DNA of 64,000 nucleotides, from assembly GCF_000764225.1 (NCBI RefSeq), contig NZ_JQED01000015.1, positions 1-64,000 on the forward strand. Direction: 5' to 3'. This stretch comes from Colwellia psychrerythraea. Lineage in GTDB: Bacteria > Pseudomonadota > Gammaproteobacteria > Enterobacterales > Alteromonadaceae. Shown in pieces: positions 8,212-15,400 of this stretch. A model generated the notes under the pieces. That model saw only the letters and a list, made by a program, of their open reading frames with translations. It was not told the origin of the DNA and made no database searches. The first letter of the stretch is position 1. Each line of letters starts with the position of its first letter. Position numbers and translations under genes: made by a program.

Positions 8212-8961
8212 ATGCAAAAAGCCCCCCTTTTAATATTTAGTCTGCTCTTATTATTTGTAGTAATTATTTTTCAAGACCAGAGCAATTCTTCAACAGATAA
8301 TCTGTTAACTTTAATAAAATCTAAGTTAAAAAAAATCAATAGGAATTGGGATATAGTTCTAATCAAAAAAAGTCCTTTAGAAGGATTTTATCGAGCAAAC
8401 ATTCGTGGAGGAAAAGTTATTTATTATTCAGACACTACTGGCTATTTTTTCGAAGGAGATCTTTTTAGCATCTCACCTAATGGGATAGTTAATATTACAG
8501 ACATCAACGCAAAAAAGAGAAGAAAAGATCTTCTTTCAAAAGTAGATATAGAAAGTACGATTGTTTATAAGCCCAAAGGGGAGGTAAAAGCCGTGATATA
8601 CGTATTTATGGATGTTGACTGTGGGGCATGCAGAGATTTACACAAACAAACAACTTCGATGAATAAACTCGGAATAGAAGTGAGATATTTAGCTTATCCT
8701 AGAGCCGGTATAGATTCAGAAACTTATCAAAAAATGACAACAGCCTGGTGCTCAAATAAACGTAAAGAAAGCATTGATGAGTTAATGATAAACAAATATT
8801 CCCCTTTTAACTTGTGTAAAAACAGCCCCGTTAGCCGTCATTATGAATTAGGTGAATTGATGGGACTGAAAGGAACGCCTGGAATTATTTTAAGGGATGG
8901 CACATTACTTCATGGGTATAGAACAGCTGAAAAATTAGCTCAAGAATTACTTATTAACTAA
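8212..8961 (+). CDS. DsbC/DsbG-like thioredoxin-fold protein, membrane anchored
   Basis: About 249 residues from ATG 8212, seven bases after AGAG; TTG 8131 and GTG 8140 would extend it. The N-terminus is a single hydrophobic segment (LLIFSLLLLFVVIIF), an uncleaved anchor or signal. The C-terminal half is a thioredoxin fold with FMDVDCGACRDLH, matching the DsbC active site with CGAC in place of CGYC, plus the cis-Pro region LKGTPGIIL. DsbC proteins reshuffle periplasmic disulfides. A second cysteine pair (WCSNK, NLCKN) resembles that of DsbC. It is probably co-transcribed with the permease 87 bases upstream. A role in protecting or reducing thiols hit by metalloids is a guess from that pairing. 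Confidence 0.72.
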   Translation: MQKAPLLIFSLLLLFVVIIFQDQSNSSTDNLLTLIKSKLKKINRNWDIVLIKKSPLEGFYRANIRGGKVIYYSDTTGYFFEGDLFSISPNGIVNITDINAKKRRKDLLSKVDIESTIVYKPKGEVKAVIYVFMDVDCGACRDLHKQTTSMNKLGIEVRYLAYPRAGIDSETYQKMTTAWCSNKRKESIDELMINKYSPFNLCKNSPVSRHYELGELMGLKGTPGIILRDGTLLHGYRTAEKLAQELLIN

Positions 8962-9464
8962 CAGGTAGAACTGATTTTACTTCATTCAAACTTAATTCCT
9001 ACCAATGTTGATTTTAGCTTATGCTAGTATTCACCTAGTCTTGTAAATATGGCTGAAAACAGTAAAAGAAATAATTGCTTGTTAACGACCGCTATGAGCC
9101 TTAAGTTCAAATGATAAATATCAACACTCCTAGTATCCATGTTTTACCTAACTCGGTTTGTGCCCCAAACCGAGTTAGAGCTAACCGTCACTAATACAAA
9201 ATCTCTCATCCTTTTATTAATAAAAAATCGACCTGAAAACAGTCAACAATGATACGAAAACGGACGTTAGCATTGGCTTTGCTAACGACAAGTGTTCCGA
9301 CAAAACGATCATTGACATTTTTAAAGATTCAGATGATTTAGAGTGTTATTCTCTAATTCGGTGAAGGAATTAGTTATGCCACTATACCCTTTATGCCTCA
9401 CTTTCTGTCTAGCAAATTATGGGAGTCTAGACTACAGTTATTTAATACAATAAAAGGGAGTGGG
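8962..9464. other. Intergenic region with palindromic repeat
   Basis: No gene seen. It holds the perfect palindrome at 9148-9178 (separate entry). It also has a short motif GATACGAAAACGGACGTT (9251-9268) that recurs as GATACGAAAGTGGACGTT at 60361-60378. GTTAGC/GCTAAC arms follow the first copy. Confidence 0.4.
9148..9178. repeat. TGTGCCCC repeat, copy A (13-bp perfect hairpin)
   Basis: CTAACTCGGTTTG and CAAACCGAGTTAG pair perfectly around TGCCC. The unit continues to CTAACCGTCAC, as in copy D. No T-run follows, so it is not a standard terminator. Related cores lie at 13968, 14795 and 15097. Confidence 0.65.
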
Positions 9465-10712
9465 ATGATGAGGTTTGGATACCAATTACTATGTGCAACA
9501 TCACTTATCGTAGCATCAATAAATACGGCTCAAGGATTACAATACCAAGTTGAAAAGACTATTATAGAAGGAATGTCAGTGCCCGGACATGAAACTGTCA
9601 CATCTATGGGTATAGACTGCTTTAATAAAGCATCAGGGGAATTTCCAACTAATTGTTTGCATAAACCGGCCTTTATTGGCTTATTAAATGAAAGGACAAA
9701 TATAGATATACCCACAATACCCAAATTAAACGCACAAGAACTTTTAGATGCCTCATCTTTTCCTGATGATCCAGGACGTGTCGCTGCAACTTTTAAAGGT
9801 GGTGCCAAAGGCTTTTTTCTGAATAAAGAAAAATGTGAATTTAGACCATTTTATCAATTCGGCTTGGGTGGGAAACGACAGTTCTTTAACAATATTACGG
9901 GTGGATTATTCTGTAATTCTCATTATGGTGTTCTGCAATTTTGGCATGCTATGGCCTCACGCCCAATGCCATCAGAAAAAGCACCTATTGTTAACGACAG
10001 TCAAGTTGAACCATATCAGAATACACTTAATAAAATTTTAGGTTGGGCAGCATTTACCTATAAAATCTCAAGAGATAATAAAGCAACAATACTAAGAGAA
10101 GAGTTTTGCCCATATTTTACCAAGTTAAAACAAGACAGCTTGATGAAAGACATGGCATTAGCGTTTGTGCCGGACGAAGAAATAGATCTGAAATCTCAAC
10201 AACAATTCCACTGTGAGGATCTTGATCCTCCTTTCAGAGTGCGCTTCATATTTAAACAACAATGTAATGGTATGTTTTCAGCGGCAAATTGTGATCCTTT
10301 ACCTGATAATCAACAAGGTAACAGAAAAATTCAAATTGCTGCTTTAGGCTCTCTTGTTCATATGATTCAAGACTCATATTCCCAATCTCACGTTGTAAGA
10401 AATAAATATGATCCTTTAACTCCTGCAAGAATAGACTGCGCTCCTGTAAAGGCTTACTTAACTTACAAAGGTCAAGATCCAGACAAGCATGGAGCCTCTG
10501 ATGTTTTCCCTCTAAGCATAAACCCAAATTGCTCTGCAAATATAATTGACGATCCGGTAACAGCAACAGCCAAGGTTCTTTGGTATGTGAATCATGCCGA
10601 TGATAAAGCGGATGAACTAATCACTTACTTAAAAGTAAATGTGTTCAAATCTGCATACACCGATAACTCTTTAGCTCCAAACGCATCAGCGGGTGATAAC
10701 TTCAAACTTTAA
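9465..10712 (+). CDS. Secreted zinc phospholipase C / S1-P1 nuclease-like protein
   Basis: About 415 residues with a signal peptide (MMRFGYQLLCATSLIVASIN, cut near AQG). Start at ATG 9465/9468 behind GGGAG; the longer frame from 9393 adds no ribosome site. The motif LVHMIQDSYSQSHV has the spacing His-x3-Asp-x5-His found among zinc ligands of Bacillus phospholipase C and nuclease P1. The early GHETVT and the central HYGVLQFWHAMA give further possible ligands, so a tri-zinc phosphodiesterase fold related to HET-C-type proteins is likely. The protein has about 12 cysteines, fitting an exported disulfide-rich enzyme. It precedes an alpha/beta hydrolase and another secreted protein on the same strand. 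Substrate unknown: lipid or nucleic acid. Confidence 0.6.
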   Translation: MMRFGYQLLCATSLIVASINTAQGLQYQVEKTIIEGMSVPGHETVTSMGIDCFNKASGEFPTNCLHKPAFIGLLNERTNIDIPTIPKLNAQELLDASSFPDDPGRVAATFKGGAKGFFLNKEKCEFRPFYQFGLGGKRQFFNNITGGLFCNSHYGVLQFWHAMASRPMPSEKAPIVNDSQVEPYQNTLNKILGWAAFTYKISRDNKATILREEFCPYFTKLKQDSLMKDMALAFVPDEEIDLKSQQQFHCEDLDPPFRVRFIFKQQCNGMFSAANCDPLPDNQQGNRKIQIAALGSLVHMIQDSYSQSHVVRNKYDPLTPARIDCAPVKAYLTYKGQDPDKHGASDVFPLSINPNCSANIIDDPVTATAKVLWYVNHADDKADELITYLKVNVFKSAYTDNSLAPNASAGDNFKL

Positions 10713-11076
10713 TACATAATTGGATAATAATTGTTTAAGCCAAACTATCAAATGTTCAAATAAGTATATCAAGTGAATATTTGATGCCCAACTATGGGTC
10801 AAAAGAAAGCTTAATTGGGCTGTAGGACTTCTCCAAAAAAGACGTTTTCACATAGTTACTATTTTCATAAGTTACATTTATTTCTTAGAGAAAAATTATC
10901 AGTAAAGATTCAAGCCATATTAATTATTTCTTCAAAAGTGAAGTTTCCATTTAAAACCATTTCCTTCCATGATTATTGCTTCTTCACAAATTTTTAGGCG
11001 ATCTATATAAAGTTGACTATAAGCCCTCCTTAACTAAACTAGGTTAAATATCAACCAATGATTATAAGGAAATTAC
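10713..11076. other. Gap between phospholipase-like and hydrolase genes
   Basis: No supported gene. A 60-codon frame at 10815-10997 lacks a ribosome site and has random composition. AAGGAAATTAC before the hydrolase start is its ribosome site. A separate promoter for the hydrolase pair is likely here because of the length. Confidence 0.4.
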
Positions 11077-12228
11077 ATGGCAAAGCCAATCGTGCTTGTT
11101 ATTCATGGTATGGGGACGCACCACATAAACCCTAACCTATCATCAGAAGACATTGCAAAAAACATCCAAGAAGATAAACAGGAAGAGAATTACGTTGTTA
11201 TTGATCTTAATGGAAGAAGCAACGTTAAAACAAAGACTCAAAAAGAAATAATAAATGGTATCAAAGAAACAGCCAAACATTTCAAGTTTGATGATTATCA
11301 ATTTGACCAAAAGGTTGATTTAAGAGAATTTAACTATTCCAAAGATCTTGATGATATTAGGCTAAATGACGCTGAAAAGGCTCAAGCCCTAATTGACCAC
11401 TTACCTGTATTGAAAGGTTTAGGTCTTGGCCCTGAAATTGTAGCCAAAATGTTGGAAAAGTTAGCCGATTCTGACCAAGATAAAATGTTTTTTACACACT
11501 GGATGGATGTTGTCTATTATGGCTTGATGTACTGGGGTGAAAAAATTCGCGTTGATTTAGCTGTGATGCTCAATAACCTGCTTATTGAACAGCGCGATAC
11601 AGGTGCAGATATTCATATAATCGCTCACAGCTTAGGCACAGCGGTGCTTCACGATACACTTGCCAAACTTTATCGCAAAGACGCAGATATTATGTCACAT
11701 GTACCTCAACTTGATTTAGATGGTTTCAAGTTCGATTCGATTACTATGGTTGCCAATGTTAGCCGGTTATTAAATCTCCTGAATGGTATTGCAGATCCTC
11801 ATCATTCTGTTGTCAATTCAGGACCTAATGGTTGCGCACTACGATTTTATAATTTCTACAACGAATTTGACCCCTTCACATGGTTCAAACACTGGGATAC
11901 AACGATACCCACAGGTAATAAACATAGAGAGACAACGATACGTAACCCCAACACACACGATTTAACCGAATATTCAGCAGCACCATATATCACTTATTGT
12001 TGGATGGCGAATATCGCTAACGAAACAATAAATGGCGATGATTACAAAACAGCGATCGTTAAGCATAAAGAAACATCGCTGGATAAACCCTATGATGATA
12101 TTAAAGAAGCGTATCAAATATTAATGAACAAACCTGAGCCTGTGGATGCATTCAAAGCGATAATAGCTATCTTTGAAGCAAGCAATGATGCGTATGACTT
12201 GGCCAAATCAATGCTTGAAGATTTTTAA
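11077..12228 (+). CDS. Alpha/beta-hydrolase (lipase-like serine hydrolase)
   Basis: A 383-residue protein that begins with an oxyanion strand, IVLVIHGMGTHH, and has the nucleophile elbow AHSLGT with Ser185. This is the pattern of lipases and esterases of the PGAP1/DUF676 type. A C-terminal His suited to the triad could be in DPHHSV or HWDTT; I cannot choose. No signal peptide, so it is cytoplasmic or exported by another route. It ends 15 bases before a secreted-protein gene, so the two form an operon, with the phospholipase-like gene upstream on the same strand. The company of a second lipid-type enzyme hints at membrane attack or lipid scavenging, for example a type VI effector and partner, but no secretion genes are visible. 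Confidence 0.75.
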   Translation: MAKPIVLVIHGMGTHHINPNLSSEDIAKNIQEDKQEENYVVIDLNGRSNVKTKTQKEIINGIKETAKHFKFDDYQFDQKVDLREFNYSKDLDDIRLNDAEKAQALIDHLPVLKGLGLGPEIVAKMLEKLADSDQDKMFFTHWMDVVYYGLMYWGEKIRVDLAVMLNNLLIEQRDTGADIHIIAHSLGTAVLHDTLAKLYRKDADIMSHVPQLDLDGFKFDSITMVANVSRLLNLLNGIADPHHSVVNSGPNGCALRFYNFYNEFDPFTWFKHWDTTIPTGNKHRETTIRNPNTHDLTEYSAAPYITYCWMANIANETINGDDYKTAIVKHKETSLDKPYDDIKEAYQILMNKPEPVDAFKAIIAIFEASNDAYDLAKSMLEDF

Positions 12229-12243
12229 AAAGGAATAACAATA

Positions 12244-13308
12244 ATGATTAGGAAGATAACACTTTATTTCACGCTAGTATTAAGTTCGAGTTTGATGGCA
12301 TATGACGATGATGATATTTGGTTATCTTGTGCTATAGACAAAGACAAAATTACTCAAAACTATACAACCCACCTTAAAGATTTACAGAAATTAGCTATTG
12401 AAGCGGCCCCAGTGCTGTGTAAACACGCATTACAATTAGTAGACGAAGACGTAGAAGCTATTAAAAATACTGTATATCCTTTTGCTAAGCAGGCACGTAA
12501 AGCTATGCTTGAAACATTTCCTGATAAAGATTTTTCAGGCGCATTGAAGTTTTCAGATGCATGGCGTGATCAAGTATTCAACTTTCAAGAGGACTCTGAT
12601 TATTTAAATATTGTTCACTTTATAGAGCATGATGATCCTGATGATAGCAAAGATACGCTTACGTTCCAATTACCCCCATATGAAACAAACTTTAGTCAGT
12701 TAACTCTCACTTCAAAGATGAAAAATATCTGTAAAAAGGTACCCGGAGTTACCAAGTGCGAATTGGCCGGTGATTCCTTGAATAATGCGATAAAACCTGC
12801 TTTTATACCCTATCAGAAGGTAATTCTTGAGGATAATGGAAAAAAATTAGGGAAATTACAAAATCAGTGGTCTTCCTTTATGAAAGAAAGTCGTTATCAA
12901 TTTCCATGGGAAGTCTGGGCTACCACAATTTGGTATAGAGATAAACTTAACGGCACTGCACTTGTTGGTCCTCCTGAAGCACAAGTCATATTTCTTCATC
13001 CTAGTCTTGTTCTAGAGCATCTTAACGATGCGAACAAAGGCGATCGGGATGATGTAAGCCTTGGCTTTGAGTGGATTGGCGCCAATTGGTGGAAAACTGG
13101 CCTTGGCCTTTCCTTCACCTCAGTTTATAAAGATAGGGATGACATCAGCACCGTAGGTACAGGCTTTACAGTTCATATAAAGAGTAAATACAGTGTTGGT
13201 TGGGTAAAACGTTCTGATGGTAATGATAGTTTCTTTTTTAATATTGATTTAGGCGAATGGTTTTTTGACGCAAAAGAGAAATATAAAAAATATCAAAAAT
13301 ACTTTTAA
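12244..13308 (+). CDS. Secreted protein of unknown function
   Basis: A 354-residue protein I do not recognise. It has a signal peptide (IRKITLYFTLVLSSSLMA), then an acidic YDDDD stretch and a largely helical N-terminal half with five cysteines. The C-terminal ~90 residues alternate polar and aromatic residues (SLGFEWIGANWWKTGLG, YSVGWVKRSDGNDSFFFN), which look like beta strands of an outer-membrane or carbohydrate-binding sheet. It follows the hydrolase by 15 bases behind AAAGGAAT. It could be a partner, an immunity factor or a periplasmic sensor for the two enzymes before it. Nothing in the sequence decides this. Confidence 0.65.
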   Translation: MIRKITLYFTLVLSSSLMAYDDDDIWLSCAIDKDKITQNYTTHLKDLQKLAIEAAPVLCKHALQLVDEDVEAIKNTVYPFAKQARKAMLETFPDKDFSGALKFSDAWRDQVFNFQEDSDYLNIVHFIEHDDPDDSKDTLTFQLPPYETNFSQLTLTSKMKNICKKVPGVTKCELAGDSLNNAIKPAFIPYQKVILEDNGKKLGKLQNQWSSFMKESRYQFPWEVWATTIWYRDKLNGTALVGPPEAQVIFLHPSLVLEHLNDANKGDRDDVSLGFEWIGANWWKTGLGLSFTSVYKDRDDISTVGTGFTVHIKSKYSVGWVKRSDGNDSFFFNIDLGEWFFDAKEKYKKYQKYF

Positions 13309-13629
13309 GGATATTAAAACTAGTACGGTATTGGTAACGAAATCTTGCTGTAAATAGCATGATGTAAATTCTGCTATTTACAGCAATTACGACAAGTCAG
13401 TATCTATTTTTAAATAATAAAATAGTGAAATACGATTATTCTAATTGCCAACTCTCTGATTCAATGAGCTCCATCTTGTAGCCTTTGTTTCCTTTTCACT
13501 CATGGAGAAACACTCTAGCAACCTCATTGGAGGTAAACTCAGCAGCTTTTGATAAGCCACAAATTCGCATTTTATCGGATAAGTAACGTCCATCATCAAG
13601 ATGAAAGTACCACAGCCATTGTTGGTTCA

Positions 13630-13800
13630 TTAAATAGGTTCTATCATAGTCAGCTGAAGACTGATTATTTAAATAACTATGTTTTATTTTATTGTGAAAA
13701 ACATTTCGATGTAATCGAAAATACCTTCCTTAGCTGTTTCTCGTTCTATATATGTAAGCTTTGAGCTTAAAACAGCCACAAAAGTAAGCAGAAAGTCTTA
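13630..13800 (-). pseudogene. IS3-family transposase remnant (OrfB C-terminus)
   Basis: On the minus strand, YIERETAKEGIFDYIEMFF is followed, after a frameshift and a stop, by HSYLNNQSSADYDR. This is the usual end of IS3-group transposases (EEAKxxIFDYIEMFYN...RRHSYLNxxSPxxYE). No catalytic DDE part or ends remain. It marks an old insertion in the accessory region. Confidence 0.7.
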
Positions 13801-13964
13801 CCTAATATTGCCCTAAATATGCTCATGAATTTGCAGAGACTTAATGTCAGCGATAGGCTCTGAACTGCCATTAGTAACTCAAAAGCTAACTTCCGCTTAT
13901 GGCTAGCTGATGTCATAAGGAGGCATTGATACTCGTAACCAACTTGCTATAAAATCTATCTAAC

Positions 13965-14000
13965 TTTGTGCCCCAAACCGCCATAGAAACCTCGAAACAG
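13965..14000. repeat. TGTGCCCC repeat, copy B
   Basis: Core TTTGTGCCCCAAACCG with CATAGAAACC after it, matching copy A through CAAACCG and copy D through ATAGAAAC. Here the left arm is reduced to CTAACT, so the hairpin is lost. Confidence 0.5.
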
Positions 14001-14271
14001 GTGACTAAATTACATATACCTATTTATTGCTATTCAAATTTTAAAACTTTAAATTGATAAAACGAAGTATAAGAAAAGTTATTATATATTTTGATGATTT
14101 TTGTCGTCTTTGTGATAATAGTGAATATTTGCAAAGCGATTCAGTCTTATTATTCGTCGCATATCATTATTTATGACAAAGTTATTTATTGGCTTTATAG
14201 TAATACAGCGAACTTTTTTTGGAAAAATAAACAAGATTTAAAGCTGTCGTGAAATTATTTGGAGAATAGTT

Positions 14272-14607
14272 ATGTCGCACGTCAACCGTAAAGCTAAAAT
14301 ATTTGTTAATGGCGTTTTATCTGGTACTTTGGAAGAGCGAATAAATGAAAAAGTAAGTGCCTTTGTATTTCAATACGCGATTGATTACCTTAAGGATGGC
14401 TCACCTATTGGCTTCCATTTTCCATTAACAGGTACGCCTTATGAGTTTAATGAATTACCGCCTTTTTTTTCGAATCTAGCGAGTGAGGGCTGGTTAAAAG
14501 AAATTCAATGTAAACAAGGAGGAGTAGATCGAGATGATATTTTTGGTTTATTACTAGCAAATGGTAAAGAGCTTATTGGTGCCTTATCTATAGTTCCCGA
14601 TTATTGA
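14272..14607 (+). CDS. Orphan HipA N-terminal domain protein (HipS-like)
   Basis: A 111-residue protein matching the HipA N-terminal subdomain: YLKDGSPIGFHFPLTGTPYE, LPPFFSNLASEGWLKE, then DRDDIFGLLLANGKELIGAL. In HipBST modules this domain is the separate HipS protein, paired with the HipT kinase and the HipB regulator. Here no kinase or HipB follows or precedes it within kilobases, and the 790 bases downstream hold no kinase remnant. The start is well supported by GGAG seven bases before ATG. It may be a leftover of a broken toxin-antitoxin unit or an antitoxin retained alone. A solitary regulatory use is possible. Confidence 0.8.
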   Translation: MSHVNRKAKIFVNGVLSGTLEERINEKVSAFVFQYAIDYLKDGSPIGFHFPLTGTPYEFNELPPFFSNLASEGWLKEIQCKQGGVDRDDIFGLLLANGKELIGALSIVPDY

Positions 14608-14784
14608 ACACCACTTGGCTCAGCCGTAACTTAGTTAAACTCTATTTTTAGCTAATAAAAGCAGATAAGCTAATTTGGAGTGAACTCAAATCTGAACTGA
14701 CATTTTTCAATATTGTTTAGGCCTACCCTACAGTTGATTAGGTAAACTCATGCCACTAGACGTTCAAAATTAGTCTGAAAATCT

Positions 14785-14815
14785 ATGGGGCTAAGTGCCC
14801 CATAACGAGATAGCT
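14785..14815. repeat. TGTGCCCC repeat, copy C
   Basis: ATGGGGC-taagt-GCCCCAT forms a hairpin around the shared core, followed by AACGAGATAG as in copies A and D (CGAGTTAG, TGAGATAG). The arms differ from copy A, but pairing is kept, which suggests selection on structure. Confidence 0.5.
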
Positions 14816-15093
14816 TGCCTTTGGAGAATAGAAATATCTTATCTCTATAGGAGTGCCAACAGTTATATTTTCTAGCTCTAGGCTTGACTTGTATCTGTTT
14901 ATTTCAGGGACAATGATATGAGCTAAGCTCAAAGGGTGGTATGAATATTAATAAACGGGTTATTAGTCTAGTTTTGGACCGACCATAAGTTACTCCTAGA
15001 TCTGGTTTACTTTAATATTTTTACTCAGAATAAACATATTCCCATTATTTGTCTAATTAAGTTTTTTATTTGCCATGAAAAACCTAGAATTGC

Positions 15094-15130
15094 TTTGTGC
15101 CCCACAGTGAGATAGAAACTAACCTTCACG
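15094..15130. repeat. TGTGCCCC repeat, copy D
   Basis: TTTGTGCCCCACAGTGAGATAGAAACTAACCTTCACG without breaks: the first ten bases equal copy A's core, and GAGATAGAAACTAACC parallels its GAGTTAGAGCTAACC. It lies 50 bases before two further palindromes. Confidence 0.5.
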
Positions 15131-15182
15131 TTCCACATTGAAGACCTATTTTATAGGTCAAAATCACCTAATCTAATGATCA

Positions 15183-15235
15183 CTTTGTGTAGGTTTGTAG
15201 ATCATGACACTGATGATCTACAAACCTACACAAAG
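15183..15235. repeat. Perfect 23-bp inverted repeat hairpin
   Basis: The arm at 15183-15205 (starting CTTTGTGTAGG, ending TAGATCAT) is perfectly repeated in reverse at 15213-15235, around GACACTG. There is no T-run on either side, so it is not a usual terminator. It lies 166 bases past the end of the divergent ligase gene. Candidates are a recombination site, a folded replication or transfer site, or a strong RNA stem. Confidence 0.75.
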
Positions 15236-15400
15236 CGGCCCTTTCGTATAATCAATTTAATGACTGCTTTATAGAATATTTGTCATTTGTTAAGTGGTAA
15301 GGCTGTATGTAATTGGGTGGCACAGTCACACGTTATTTTCTACTTTACAAGATTACGCCGCTATATGGATGCTCAAACTGCCTAACTTATCACAACATAA

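Larger units (their letters stand above)
13309..14271. other. Long gap with IS remnant and repeat copy B
   Basis: Contains the IS3-type remnant at 13630-13800 and repeat copy B at 13965-14000. A 71-codon plus-strand frame at 13549 is only the antisense of that remnant. A further minus-strand stretch, from QQWLWYFHLDDGRYLSD to the stop near 13500, reads like a protein fragment, but I cannot name it. The last 200 bases are AT-rich and should hold the promoter of the HipS-like gene. Confidence 0.45.
14608..15400. other. Gap rich in palindromes between the HipS-like and ligase genes
   Basis: No gene seen. It carries repeat copies C (near 14795) and D (near 15097), a small palindrome GACCTAT-ttt-ATAGGTC at 15143-15159 and the 23-bp-arm hairpin at 15183-15235. 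Such crowding of inverted repeats is not seen in the core half of the window. Confidence 0.5.

Noticed and set aside
9148..9178. Integron attC site
   Set aside because: The ends resemble attC core sites (ACCTAAC / GTTAGAG), but the unit is about 37 bases, pairs without the extra-helical bases of attC, and the window's recombinase is not an IntI. No cassette-like spacing.
10252..10566. 104-residue minus-strand ORF
   Set aside because: Lies wholly inside the phospholipase-like gene, whose zinc motif and cysteines mark the plus strand as coding.
13549..13764. 71-residue plus-strand ORF
   Set aside because: It is the antisense of the IS3-type remnant, whose minus-strand peptide matches transposase ends.
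14608..15400. HipT kinase remnant after the HipS-like gene
   Set aside because: Read in all frames by eye; no kinase motifs or long frames found.
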